This document shows positions 46,922-55,675 of a stretch of 64,000 bases of DNA, one piece after another. Below the pieces are notes generated by a model that did no database searches, was not told the origin of the DNA, and saw only the letters and a list, made by a program, of their open reading frames with translations. This stretch comes from Parapedobacter luteus (GTDB taxonomy: Bacteria; Bacteroidota; Bacteroidia; Sphingobacteriales; Sphingobacteriaceae): the NCBI RefSeq assembly GCF_900168055.1, contig NZ_FUYS01000001.1, positions 62,001 through 126,000 on the forward strand, written 5' to 3'. Within the stretch, counting starts at the first letter, position 1, and each line of letters starts with the position of its first letter. The position numbers and the translations under genes are program-made.

Positions 46922-49565
46922 ATCGCGTCGAAACGACGAACTGCCTTGGCCTAAGTTCAAAGTACGTTTCGACCAGTTGGTAGTCGCTGGAGAATTGTTG
47001 GGTATAGCGACTATTATCTAATAGGTTCTGCGCGTTCAGCACGATGTCGGTTTTCCATTTTTTGAGGTGATAGGTGTAGGAGCAGTCCACGAAGTATTGA
47101 GGACGGATACCTTCGATATTGTTCAAGTAGTAGGCATTCTGGACGGCGAAGCTATGCCGGTCGCCGATGTGCGTGCTGGCCTGTAAAAAGTGGTTTTGGT
47201 AGACCACGGTATTGGACTCCCCCATAGCCAGCAAAGTCTTCCCATAGCCATGGACCAACTTGTACGAAAATCCAAGGAAGTGCCACTTCGAGTTGACCAC
47301 TTCAAATGAGCCGTCCCATGAACGGCTTTTGCGTTTGGCCATTACGCCATTCAACAAGTAGTCGGCCTGTCCCAAGCCGGCATTGGCCTGCAGTTTGACC
47401 ACCGTCTTACTATGGGCAAAGAAATGGCCGTAACCTGCCGATAGGCGATGCATGGTATTTCTGCCGCTGCGATTCGCGATGCTTATTACGGATTGCGCGA
47501 GTGAATCTATCGAAGTCTGAAAGAGGTAGTCCTGTATCCGGTTGGCATAGTTGTAGCTGGCGTTGGCGAAAATGCCCTTCAGGGTGTGGTTGAAGTTGTA
47601 GGAGACGGCCGTACTTACCCCTTGGTTGCTTAGTAGGCGTGCGCTGTACCGCAGGAGGCTCCGGTATGTGCTGGCAATGTAGGCGTTGTAAAAGTTGTTC
47701 ATCTCCTCGAATTGCCGGCCATAGGAAGAGGTAATCCCCAGCTCCTGCCGACTGCTCAGGGCATAACGCACCGACGCTTCCGGATTGAACGTGTTCCTCG
47801 TCACATGCCGCAACGGCCGTTCGCCTTGCTGCTCCACATCAAACAGGTGGAGGGAATAGGGAAGGTTGCCCGATAGCTTCCAATTGCCACGCTCATAGTT
47901 GAGGCGGAATCCCATGGCTAATTGCCCCCTGCTGGCCACCATATCGTTCCAATAGCCTGCGCCCAAGTCGTTAGCCTCACCATCTACGGTAGTGGTTATG
48001 CCGGTTTTTAAGGTGCTGGAACGATAATTGACCATAAGCGATGGTGTGACGGACAGCCATCCAATCCGGCGAACGAAGCTGAGTTCGTTTTCTGTACGCA
48101 GGCTTCGGTAATCGATGCGTTGCCGCATCCGTTCGTAAGGCTCGCCGTTATTCAGTGCCTCCAGCAATTGACCGGGCTGAACAACGAGGTGCTGCGGCGT
48201 CTGCATGATTTCCACATCCGACTGAATAGTGATGAGTTGCTTGCCAATGAAACGTGCCAGCGACAGATTGTTCAGCAGGCTGAAATCATCGTAGGTGCGA
48301 TTCTGCGAGATATCGTTTGCCGTATTCAGCCGCAGGGCACCGCGGTCTCTATTCCAGCGGCTGTGGTAGTTCAGTTTATTCCGCAGGTATACCTGCTTTT
48401 CGTTCTTTTCCAGCAACAGGCCAACTGTCAGATCATTTAGGCGGTAGCGGTTGTCCACGGCTTCCGTCAACAGGATTTGCTGATCCGGGGCAAACACGTT
48501 CGTGGCCGTATATCCCCGGCGTTGCCGGCGGTCATTATAGAAAGCGATATTTCCTTTGACTTCCAATCCGCTGGATAGCTTTTGAAGTGCATTTGCGCTG
48601 ATCAAGAACAGTCGGTTGTCCAGCCATTTTGCTTCATCGAAGCCAGGGCTTGTTACGTCGCGGACGGAAAGATAAGACGGACCCGGGGTATTGCCGGTGG
48701 CCGCATGGAAAAGCTGTCCGCCGGTATAAAATGGCTGCAATGTCTTTGCTGCATCGTTGCCCGTATTGTTGGTTTGGCCGCTGGCAAGCAGTTGGAACGT
48801 CTTGCCAAACACCATCGGTGTGAAGTTGACGTCCCATAAGGCGGGCAAAGCGCCGGCGCCGACACGGCCCGTGCCAGTGGTGGTCACCGGATTTTTCAAT
48901 TCCAGGTTGAGCGAGGCGCGGTCGGAGGCGACCACCGAATCCAGCACCTTGATGGGCTGGTCATTCTCCACGATCTGTACATTCTTTACGGCATCGGCCG
49001 GCAAGTTGTTATTGATCATGCCGTAGCGTCCCTCCATCAGGTCCAGGTTGTTTACCATGTACTTCTGTATAGGCTTCCCTTGATAATAAATGCGACCGTT
49101 CACCACCTCGATGCCCGGTAGTTTCTGGATGATATCCCCGATAACCCTATCCTGACGGGAGGTAAACGCATCCACGACGTAGCTGATTGTATCGCGTCGT
49201 TTATATATCGGAAAAGGAGCCACGTCTACTTCCGCCAGCTCGGTATAGCTTGCTTCCAGCTTGATCGCATGGTCTGCGGCATTATTGGCGATGATGGCTC
49301 GCCATGTCCGGTACGTTAGGTGTGAAACCGCCAGTTCGATGCTGTCTGCATTTGTTGTATTGCTGGTAAGCCGGAAAGAACCATCCGGTTTAGTCATCGT
49401 ATACCCTTTGACGGCAGGGCTTCCGATTTCTTTGTAGGTGACGCTGGCATTGCCGATGGGCCGCCCAAGTGAATCCACGACACGGCCGGAAATGACCACC
49501 TGCGCATGAAGCAGCCCATTGCTCTGCAAGCAAATGATCAGTAGGATGATGTAGCGGATATACAT
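46911..49565 (-). CDS. TonB-dependent-receptor-like outer-membrane protein with carboxypeptidase-regulatory domain
   Basis: 884 aa with a signal peptide (LLIICLQSNGLLHAQ). An N-terminal CarboxypepD_reg-like domain (VVISGRVVDSLGRPIGNASVTYKEIG) and a plug-like domain (DRVIGDIIQKLPGIEVVNGRIYYQGKPIQKYMVNNLDL) are followed by a barrel ending VVSTRFRF. It starts 4 bp after the stop of a GLPGLI gene, the same spacing as the receptor remnant behind another GLPGLI gene at 56083. It closes the peptide array and is its only intact receptor copy; it may export, import or bind the peptides (inference). Confidence 0.85.
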   Translation of the reverse strand: MYIRYIILLIICLQSNGLLHAQVVISGRVVDSLGRPIGNASVTYKEIGSPAVKGYTMTKPDGSFRLTSNTTNADSIELAVSHLTYRTWRAIIANNAADHAIKLEASYTELAEVDVAPFPIYKRRDTISYVVDAFTSRQDRVIGDIIQKLPGIEVVNGRIYYQGKPIQKYMVNNLDLMEGRYGMINNNLPADAVKNVQIVENDQPIKVLDSVVASDRASLNLELKNPVTTTGTGRVGAGALPALWDVNFTPMVFGKTFQLLASGQTNNTGNDAAKTLQPFYTGGQLFHAATGNTPGPSYLSVRDVTSPGFDEAKWLDNRLFLISANALQKLSSGLEVKGNIAFYNDRRQRRGYTATNVFAPDQQILLTEAVDNRYRLNDLTVGLLLEKNEKQVYLRNKLNYHSRWNRDRGALRLNTANDISQNRTYDDFSLLNNLSLARFIGKQLITIQSDVEIMQTPQHLVVQPGQLLEALNNGEPYERMRQRIDYRSLRTENELSFVRRIGWLSVTPSLMVNYRSSTLKTGITTTVDGEANDLGAGYWNDMVASRGQLAMGFRLNYERGNWKLSGNLPYSLHLFDVEQQGERPLRHVTRNTFNPEASVRYALSSRQELGITSSYGRQFEEMNNFYNAYIASTYRSLLRYSARLLSNQGVSTAVSYNFNHTLKGIFANASYNYANRIQDYLFQTSIDSLAQSVISIANRSGRNTMHRLSAGYGHFFAHSKTVVKLQANAGLGQADYLLNGVMAKRKSRSWDGSFEVVNSKWHFLGFSYKLVHGYGKTLLAMGESNTVVYQNHFLQASTHIGDRHSFAVQNAYYLNNIEGIRPQYFVDCSYTYHLKKWKTDIVLNAQNLLDNSRYTQQFSSDYQLVETYFELRPRQFVVSTRFRF

Positions 49566-49569
49566 GGTA

Positions 49570-50439
49570 TCATGGGTATAGTTCTATCCAGTTGTTGTCT
49601 TTTGCCATTTGGGCCGCAATTTGTTTCCGTGCCTCTTCAAGCGCTCGTTCCTCATCGGGTGCATTTTCAAATCGGAGGGCTCCAGCGGTTTTGTATACAT
49701 CGAATATGTTGGCTTGATAATGCCGCCGCTCTCTATAAAGGCGCTCTTTAGTCGCGGGGGCAAACTCGTACCAATCCTGAAAATTGATGACCACGTTCTT
49801 ATCGATATTTCTGATATTAGTCATTTCAAAACGCCAAAAGTCATTGACGTCGGATATGGAAATTATCAGGCCCGGTAGTCCCGCAAATTTATAAGGCCCA
49901 TCCTGAATGGGGATGTCAGTAGTAAACCATGCTATCCAATGTCGATTGCCGAAGTACAGGTCGGCACGTTGGCAAAGCAAGTTTGCTATGGTCATGGTAT
50001 CTGGTCTAATGTCCCAATTTAAGTCCTGCTGGTATTCTTCGTAGTAGTAGATTACTTCTTTCCCATTCAAGTTCATTCCGAAGGGCGAATCATATGTTGT
50101 TATTGTCCCTGTCTCTTTGATGACTTGGTAGTTGAATGGGTCTACGGGCCGTAAGCCTATGGTCATACTTTTAGATTTTTTTTCAGCGTAATAAACCGAA
50201 TCCGCTCTGAATTTTTTTATGGATTGAAACAAAGAAAGTCCATCATTCAGCAGCAATTCAAAGTCGAGTTGTTTGCGGCTTTCGGTATCGGTGCTATCTG
50301 TTTGATAGGTTGCTCGGTAGATGACTTGGCGGTCGAAGTGCAGCGTATCAGTATGCTGTGCGTGATAACCGGTTTTTTGGCTAAAACTGTCTTGTGTTAA
50401 ACGTATCAGGCATAATATAATCAGCAGCTTACTTTTCAT
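49570..50439 (-). CDS. GLPGLI-family protein linked to the receptor gene (subfamily b-like)
   Basis: 289 aa, signal peptide (LLIILCLIRLTQDSFSQ). The N-terminal part LHFDRQVIYRATYQTDSTD with FELLLNDGLSLFQSI is of subfamily b; the signature is FAGLPGLIISISDVNDFW and the C-terminus ends DNNWIELYP. It lies 4 bp upstream of the receptor gene and is not preceded by a peptide gene, so it may serve the receptor rather than a peptide. Confidence 0.85.
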   Translation of the reverse strand: MKSKLLIILCLIRLTQDSFSQKTGYHAQHTDTLHFDRQVIYRATYQTDSTDTESRKQLDFELLLNDGLSLFQSIKKFRADSVYYAEKKSKSMTIGLRPVDPFNYQVIKETGTITTYDSPFGMNLNGKEVIYYYEEYQQDLNWDIRPDTMTIANLLCQRADLYFGNRHWIAWFTTDIPIQDGPYKFAGLPGLIISISDVNDFWRFEMTNIRNIDKNVVINFQDWYEFAPATKERLYRERRHYQANIFDVYKTAGALRFENAPDEERALEEARKQIAAQMAKDNNWIELYP

Positions 50440-50500
50440 AACAATTATTCAAACGGTATTTGTGAACTATAAAATTAGTTTTTAGTAATCGAGTTTGCAA

Positions 50501-51271
50501 CTATTTCTCGAAAAAGTTTTTTGTATGCTGCCGCATTTCTTCGTCCACCGGCCCGATATTGCCGGCCGCTTGATTGATTTGCAACCAATTATACCGATAA
50601 TTCCATTTTCGCTTATAAAGCTCCAGTTTGTTCACTACCTCGGCGCTATGCAGAAATGTGAGGTCAACTATGAAAGCCGGCACATGTTCTATCCGCTTCA
50701 GATCAAATAGCCAAGAATCAGTCCGATCACGGATTCTGACTATCAATCCCGGCAGTCCGCAGAATTTGTAGGGCCCGTCACTGATGGGTATATCTGGGCA
50801 GAACCAAGCCTCCCACGTCCGTTTTCCAAAGGTTAGTAATGCTTTCTGACACAAAAATTTGTTGATTGTGGCCGTATCATTCGTTAATGACCAGATCATA
50901 CTATCCTGTGATTCAACGTAGGTACAGATTACTCCTCCCAGCGTTTCAACCTGCTCATAATAATGCGTTTTTTGATCGGAATAGTCTTTAAGAATACGAT
51001 ATCTTGCATTAGTTGAAATGGCTTGTTCCGAGCGTCTCTGCAAACTTTGGTAGAACAGGGCTGTATCCTGTTCCGCTTGGAGAACCGTGCGAAACAGGGA
51101 TTTCCTCCCATTGACCAGCAGTTCGGTCAATTCCGTGGTGGTAAGGGAACTTGTACTATCCTTCCGGAATGACATGTCATAGTATATTTTATACCCTTCA
51201 TGGTTCTGTGCTGCCGCGGTAAAGAAAAATAAATGTACTAGGGATATTATTATCAACAGCTTACTTTTCAT
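50501..51271 (-). CDS. C-terminally truncated GLPGLI-family protein (subfamily a)
   Basis: About 256 aa from the ATG at 51271 (MKSKLLIIISLVHLFFFTAAAQ). Very similar to the copy at 60391 up to EEMRQ, then a different tail (HTKNFFEK) and stop. The final 16 or so residues with NNWIELYP are missing. The DNA shows a deletion between two GCTG copies: GTATGCTG is joined directly to CCGCATTTC, whereas at 60340-60465 these are about 105 bp apart. Whether the shortened protein works is unknown. Confidence 0.8.
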   Translation of the reverse strand: MKSKLLIIISLVHLFFFTAAAQNHEGYKIYYDMSFRKDSTSSLTTTELTELLVNGRKSLFRTVLQAEQDTALFYQSLQRRSEQAISTNARYRILKDYSDQKTHYYEQVETLGGVICTYVESQDSMIWSLTNDTATINKFLCQKALLTFGKRTWEAWFCPDIPISDGPYKFCGLPGLIVRIRDRTDSWLFDLKRIEHVPAFIVDLTFLHSAEVVNKLELYKRKWNYRYNWLQINQAAGNIGPVDEEMRQHTKNFFEK

Positions 51272-51363
51272 AAATGATTCATTCAAATGGCAATTTATAA
51301 ACTATTAAATTAGTTTATAATAATCGGGTTTGCAACCAGTTACAAAGATATTTTTCGGCATAT

Positions 51364-52203
51364 CTATGGGTACAATTCTATCCAATTGTTGTCATCGGCC
51401 AGTCTTTTGCTGTATTCTTTCCTGCCGCGTTCGTGAGTGTATTCCGCACTTGCCGGATGGCTGAAATCGGCACCTGCCGCCTCCATGTTGGCTACCAAAC
51501 TGTTTTGGAACTGTCTTCTTTCGCGAAACAGCTTTTCTTTCGTAGCCGGGACAAATTTATACCATGACTGAAAGTTCAGAACGACGACTTTTTCCACGCT
51601 ACGGATGTTGGTGAGATCAAACTGCCAGTGCCCTTTGGTGTCTGCAATGGAAACAATCAGTCCCGGCAGGCCGCAGAATTTATAAGGGCCGTCCGGTATC
51701 GGTATTTCCGGCGCGAACCAGGCAATCCAATGGCGCTTACCGAAATAGACGTCCGCCCGTTGACAGAACAGCTTGCCTATCCGCAAGGTGTCTTCTTTTA
51801 TCTGCCATTCCAACATGTCCCGCGGTTCATCGTAATAATAAATCTCATCCACACCCTGAAGGTTGATGCCGAAAGGTGAGTCGTAGGTTTTGATCTGATC
51901 TCCCCTTTTCACGATCTGATAGTTAAACTTATGTACGGGAGTTAAATGTATCATACCGATTTGGACTTTTTTCTCGGCGAAAAAGGCTGAATCCCGTTGC
52001 CCTTTTCGAATGGACCGGAATAAGGATACTTCATCGTTAAGCAACAGCTCCATGCCGATTTCCTTCCGGCTGGCCTCGTTACTGCTATCGGTCTGATAAG
52101 TAGCTTTGTAAATAACTTGGTGGTTGAAACGTAATTCTTCTTTTTCTTGGGCAAATAACAACGAAAAGGGAATTCCAAACAATGAAACGACGTATCTAAA
52201 CAT
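51364..52203 (-). CDS. GLPGLI-family protein (subfamily b)
   Basis: 279 aa with signal peptide (LFGIPFSLLFAQ). LRFNHQVIYKATYQTDSSN, ELLLNDEVSLFRSI, YYDEPRDMLEWQIKEDTL, FCGLPGLIVSIADTKGHW and DDNNWIELYP. Over 70% alike by eye to the proteins at 56947 and 58471. A GGAGAA at about 8 bp from the ATG is a rare visible ribosome-binding site. Just upstream is a leader-only peptide relic, so this gene has lost its peptide partner. Confidence 0.87.
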   Translation of the reverse strand: MFRYVVSLFGIPFSLLFAQEKEELRFNHQVIYKATYQTDSSNEASRKEIGMELLLNDEVSLFRSIRKGQRDSAFFAEKKVQIGMIHLTPVHKFNYQIVKRGDQIKTYDSPFGINLQGVDEIYYYDEPRDMLEWQIKEDTLRIGKLFCQRADVYFGKRHWIAWFAPEIPIPDGPYKFCGLPGLIVSIADTKGHWQFDLTNIRSVEKVVVLNFQSWYKFVPATKEKLFRERRQFQNSLVANMEAAGADFSHPASAEYTHERGRKEYSKRLADDNNWIELYP

Positions 52204-52219
52204 AATTAATTCTCCTGAC

Positions 52220-52288
52220 CTAAGTAATTATAGATTTCATCGGCTCCCTGGTTAATGCTTCTCCAAAATTTAAATTTAAAATATTCAT
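52220..52288 (-). pseudogene. Relic of a peptide gene: leader only
   Basis: 22 codons, MNILNLNFGEALTREPMKSIIT. It matches the leader of the other peptides up to MKSI, then the Gly-Gly and the whole six-cysteine core are missing and the frame stops in the sequence before the GLPGLI gene. MKSI resembles the leader of peptide E (MKSISGG), so the lost core was probably type II. Confidence 0.8.
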
Positions 52289-52402
52289 GGTGAAAATTTT
52301 TAAATCACGAGCTTCCTTATTGTCAATGGAAATTCCGTGTAGTTTACAATAGCTGGCAACTCGCCAGGTTGATTGCTCTCCCGTAGCCCTCTGCCTTGCA
52401 GA
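52289..52402 (-). ncRNA. Structured 5' leader copy (relic unit)
   Basis: Same leader as in the other units: TCTGC-CTT-GCAGA (52390-52402), CTGGC/GCCAG hairpin, and the long CACGG...CCGTG-type hairpin before the ATG. It has single-base deletions relative to other copies (in GGAAATTCC and TTTACAATAG). A 20-bp remnant of the VKOR 3' end (52471-52490) lies further upstream. Confidence 0.6.
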
Positions 52403-52565
52403 TCGCATACGTTTTTAATATTCCATGTTGCTGAGTAAATAAATACAATACGCCTTTCTTTTTAGTTGTTCTATGCATTTAAGACGGTATTGGGCTATGA
52501 AGGCGGCCGAATCGTTGTCCTTTCTGGAGTGAGCCTATGCGTGAATGCGTTGGCCCGATAAACTT

Positions 52566-53384
52566 TTATGGATAACGCTCTATCCAGTTGTTATCTTTCG
52601 CGGCATGTGCCTTTGCTTTCTTAAATAATCGTTGTCGCACCGCTTCGCTTTCAAAAGGGCCTATTTTTCCAGCGGCTTCGTAAATTTCCATTTGGTTATC
52701 TCTATGGTGTCGTTTGCGTTTATAAAAATCCAACTTTCCCATAGCTTCCGCATCCTCCAGAAACCAAAGGTCGAAAGTAAAGGCAGGGACGCGTTCGATA
52801 CGGTGCAATTCAAACATCCATGACGCTTTACTGTCACGGATTCGGACAATCAATCCTGGTAATCCCCAAAATTTGTATGGGCCTTCACTGAGGGGGATAT
52901 CCGGTGTGAACCAAGCCTCCCAAAGGCGGTTACCGTAATTTAGCCAGGCTTTTTGGCATGGGTAACCGTGTATGGTCAGGGTGTCTTTTGTTAGGAACCA
53001 GCCCATACTGTCCCGGGGTTCGGCATAGGTACACATAGGACCGCCCAGTATTTCTATGACCTCATAGAAATGGCTGGCCTGGTCTTCGTGGTTTTTAAGG
53101 ATGCGGTACCTTGCACTGGTAAAAACGTTGATCAATGAGTGATCTATTTGATCCCTATGGTACCTATTGGTGTCTTTTTCAGCCTGTAAAACCGTCCGGA
53201 ACAAGGACCGGTTGTCACCGATGAGCAGTTCGGTCATCTCTGATGTCAATTGGGCGTCATTCGTATCCCGTTGGAAGGTCATGTTATAATAGACCTTGTA
53301 GCCGTCCTTAAAAGGCTGCTGTGCTTGAGCCGCCACTGTTAACATGAAAAAAACTGCTTGGATGGTAAATACTACATACTTCAT
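52566..53384 (-). CDS. GLPGLI-family protein (subfamily a), partner of peptide B
   Basis: 272 aa with signal peptide (FFMLTVAAQAQ). GYKVYYNMTFQRDTND, EMTELLIGDNRSLFRTVLQAEKDT, FWGLPGLIVRIRDSKASW and C-terminal DNNWIERYP. Best relative in the window is the protein at 33434, which also follows a type I peptide. The preceding gene (115 bp upstream) is peptide B. Confidence 0.87.
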   Translation of the reverse strand: MKYVVFTIQAVFFMLTVAAQAQQPFKDGYKVYYNMTFQRDTNDAQLTSEMTELLIGDNRSLFRTVLQAEKDTNRYHRDQIDHSLINVFTSARYRILKNHEDQASHFYEVIEILGGPMCTYAEPRDSMGWFLTKDTLTIHGYPCQKAWLNYGNRLWEAWFTPDIPLSEGPYKFWGLPGLIVRIRDSKASWMFELHRIERVPAFTFDLWFLEDAEAMGKLDFYKRKRHHRDNQMEIYEAAGKIGPFESEAVRQRLFKKAKAHAAKDNNWIERYP

Positions 53385-53423
53385 GGATTGGGGCTCATAT
53401 GCAATTGGCGTTAAGAAACTGTG

Positions 53424-53453
53424 AACCTCCTTGTAAGATTCTTAAAGGAGGTT
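53424..53453 (-). terminator. Hairpin after peptide B
   Basis: Perfect 9-bp stem AACCTCCTT / AAGGAGGTT with a 12-nt loop, between the peptide stop (53499) and the GLPGLI start (53384). Sequence differs from the other post-peptide hairpins, structure is the same. Confidence 0.65.
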
Positions 53454-53498
53454 TAATGCATGCTATGACGTGTCTACATCGTGATTTACCGATTATCA

Positions 53499-53696
53499 TC
53501 AATCTATACCACCATAACATCCCCCGCATTCGTCACCGAATGCGTCGCCACATTGCGATCCACACAAATCGAGATCGTCATGGCCGCAGGGATACGATTC
53601 TCCGTCTGTAAGCACGCATCTGACGTTGCCACCCGCTATTCCCCTCATTTCTTCCCTGCTAAGCGTTTTTCCAAAATTTAAATTTACGATATCCAT
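53499..53696 (-). CDS. Double-glycine-leader six-cysteine peptide B (type I)
   Basis: 65 aa. Leader MDIVNLNFGKTLSREEMRGIAGG-like (23 residues, ends Gly-Gly), with an Ala before GG. Core of 42 residues with cysteines C-x9-C-x7-C-x3-C-x7-C-x2-C, acidic (GHDDLDLCGSQCGDAFGDEC). Same spacing as peptide C. The GLPGLI gene at 52566 follows. Confidence 0.85.
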   Translation of the reverse strand: MDIVNLNFGKTLSREEMRGIAGGNVRCVLTDGESYPCGHDDLDLCGSQCGDAFGDECGGCYGGID

Positions 53697-53814
53697 TGGT
53701 GAAAAATTTTAAATCACGAGCTTCCTTATTGTATCAATGGAATTCCCGTGTAGTTTACAAATAGCTGGCAACATGCCAGGTTGATTGCTCTCTCGTAGCG
53801 CTCTGCCTTGCAGA
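53697..53814 (-). ncRNA. Structured 5' leader of peptide B
   Basis: Contains TCTGC-CTT-GCAGA (53802-53814), CTGGC-AACAT-GCCAG (53765-53779; loop changed from the usual AACTC, stem kept) and the hairpin with CACGGG/CTCGTG arms nearest the ATG. Here the loop carries two extra bases (AT), which extend the inner helix. The insertion would shift any reading frame. Confidence 0.65.
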
Positions 53815-53883
53815 TCATATACGTTTTGTATTCCATGTTGCTCTTAGTAAATAAATATAATACTCCTTTCTTTTTAGTTGTTC

Positions 53884-53946
53884 TGTGCATTTAAGACGTA
53901 TTTCAAATCAGCTATTGCATACATTTCCGGCAACTGATGGCCACTA
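53884..53946 (-). pseudogene. Remnant of VKOR gene 3' end
   Basis: The minus strand encodes a match to the last 18-20 codons of the VKOR-thioredoxin gene (GYQLPEVFAIADLKYILNA in the intact gene), with the stop codon altered. It precedes the leader of peptide B, exactly as the intact gene precedes the leader of peptide C. Confidence 0.7.
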
Positions 53947-53976
53947 AGCGTAAGCGTGTTTTCCGCAGCGCCGCTA

Positions 53977-55344
53977 TCAATCTAAAGCAGTCAATCTATC
54001 CAAAACCTGTTGAATGTCTGAAGATGAAGGTTTTGGTGCGCTCAAATCCACTAAAGTGAACCGTTTGTCGATCAATACATATCTTGGTATCTGCACCACG
54101 TTGTAGGCCGGCATCGAGTGGCGGTCGACAAGGCCTTCCAACGTAAAGTTTTGGTCCGTTGATTTGAGGAAATCCATCCATTTGCCGTGATCGGTGTCAA
54201 CGGATAGGCTCAGGAAAACGACATCCTTATTGTGATAAAGTGCCCCAAGGTGTTGGAAATTGGGCCGCTCTTCAATGCATGGGACGCACCAAGTCGCCCA
54301 GAAATCAATGTAGATAACTTTTCCCTCGTAATCAGACAAATGTGTTATGTTGCCACTTCCATCATGTATTTCGAAATCAACAGCCTTTTCCCCCGGTTTG
54401 AACGTTGTCAAGGCCAGCAACGATCGCTTCAAAGCGGAGGCGTACAATGGGCTTTTGACTCTGTCAATATCATTCGGGATACTGGCCAAGGCCACCGAGT
54501 CGTTCGATTCCACTCCGCGGGTTAGCGCTCTGTAAATACGGTTAGCTATTTGCCAATCTTCAAGCCGAGAGACGGCTTCAGTGTTCGTCTGCGGGTGTTC
54601 CAGGATGGTGGGAAGTATGTTTCGGTAAACCGTCAATTGAAGGAAGTTGGTATCCGCAAATTCTGTAGCATGCCGCTCGATATGGTTGGCCATGATCGCC
54701 TTAAATTTTTCGAAGTACGCCTCCACACTGTCTTGCTCAGTTTTATGTACATAGACGTAATATGAGGGGGCCATGTACAGGCTATTGATCAAATCCGCCC
54801 TGATGCGGGCATGCTCCAGCTCCCTGAACTTATCGGAAATACCATCAGTACTATCCAATACGGATGTGGCTTCCCTGGCCAAGGAAAGGATATGATCGAC
54901 GGTTTCGGAGCAGCCTTGCTTTACGGTCCTTCCGCCATCCAGATAAGACCCCGCTTTTGGCAACGGAGCACTTTTTAAATAGTCCTGTTTCCCTGCGCCC
55001 CTACCACTGAAATTTGAGTTGAATGGATCTTTTAAGTCTATCCTGACATGAATCGAATCCCCAGGCTCCAGATACAATTGGTTATAGCCGATTTTATAAT
55101 ATCCCTGATTCTCCGGCGAGAGGGCTATCTCAAATTCACCCTTATCATTTAGATTCAAATGATGACTCTCATCCAATGTTTTGAAATCACCTGTTTCTCC
55201 ATTATCAACCAAGTAGACCATTCCTTCAGCATTCGCGACTTTTCCATGAATATAGATCGTACCGGCATCCTGAGTATGCGTCCATGAAGATGGAAAAAGA
55301 AATACGGTCAAAGACAATAGGATTGAAAGTGATTTCGATATCAT
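53977..55344 (-). CDS. TlpA-family exported thioredoxin, partner of peptide D
   Basis: 455 aa with signal peptide (LSLTVFLFPSSWTHTQ). N-terminal beta-rich DUF4369-type region (IYIHGKVANAEGMVYLVDN), helical middle, C-terminal TlpA thioredoxin with FWATWCVPCIEERPNF (CxxC) and QIPRYVLIDKRF (cis-Pro). It reduces or shuffles disulfides in the periplasm. It occupies the place taken by GLPGLI genes in the other units, right after the type III peptide. Confidence 0.9.
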   Translation of the reverse strand: MISKSLSILLSLTVFLFPSSWTHTQDAGTIYIHGKVANAEGMVYLVDNGETGDFKTLDESHHLNLNDKGEFEIALSPENQGYYKIGYNQLYLEPGDSIHVRIDLKDPFNSNFSGRGAGKQDYLKSAPLPKAGSYLDGGRTVKQGCSETVDHILSLAREATSVLDSTDGISDKFRELEHARIRADLINSLYMAPSYYVYVHKTEQDSVEAYFEKFKAIMANHIERHATEFADTNFLQLTVYRNILPTILEHPQTNTEAVSRLEDWQIANRIYRALTRGVESNDSVALASIPNDIDRVKSPLYASALKRSLLALTTFKPGEKAVDFEIHDGSGNITHLSDYEGKVIYIDFWATWCVPCIEERPNFQHLGALYHNKDVVFLSLSVDTDHGKWMDFLKSTDQNFTLEGLVDRHSMPAYNVVQIPRYVLIDKRFTLVDLSAPKPSSSDIQQVLDRLTALD

Positions 55345-55386
55345 AAGATTAAGTAATTTCGTCAGATAATTTTATAGTAAAATTCA

Positions 55387-55426
55387 AAAGCAAAGTGGGT
55401 TTTATTTGGCACCCCACTTTACTTTT
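55387..55426 (-). terminator. Hairpin after peptide D
   Basis: Arms AAAGTGGG and CCCACTTT with a 13-nt loop (55392-55420), extendable by five more pairs outside one mismatch. It lies in the gap between the peptide stop (55445) and the TlpA start (55344). Strongest of the series. Confidence 0.7.
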
Positions 55427-55444
55427 AGCCATAGATTCTTCCAC

Positions 55445-55675
55445 CTAAGACCGAAGGAACTGCGTCACCGGGCCTTCATGAACACAACCCTTAATCGTTT
55501 TGTTTCGATCACTAGGGCAACTTACATCGACACATAATTGGTTTGTCCCGCAATCACTGTGTGTGCTACATCCAGCATCACAAGCATCACTACCTCCTTT
55601 AATACTTCCTCCAGTAACCTGCTTCATCTGCTCCCTGGTTAATGCTTCTCCAAAATTTAAATTTACAATATTCAT
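55445..55675 (-). CDS. Double-glycine-leader six-cysteine peptide D (type III)
   Basis: 76 aa from the ATG at 55675, fixed by the shared leader (FGEALTREQMKQVTGG, 23 residues). The core of 53 residues has six cysteines in another spacing, C-x3-C-x5-C-x5-C-x4-C-x10-C, with SDCGTNQLCVDVSCPSD, and a longer tail (VHEGPVTQFLRS). Followed by a hairpin and a TlpA-like gene instead of a GLPGLI gene. Confidence 0.83.
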   Translation of the reverse strand: MNIVNLNFGEALTREQMKQVTGGSIKGGSDACDAGCSTHSDCGTNQLCVDVSCPSDRNKTIKGCVHEGPVTQFLRS

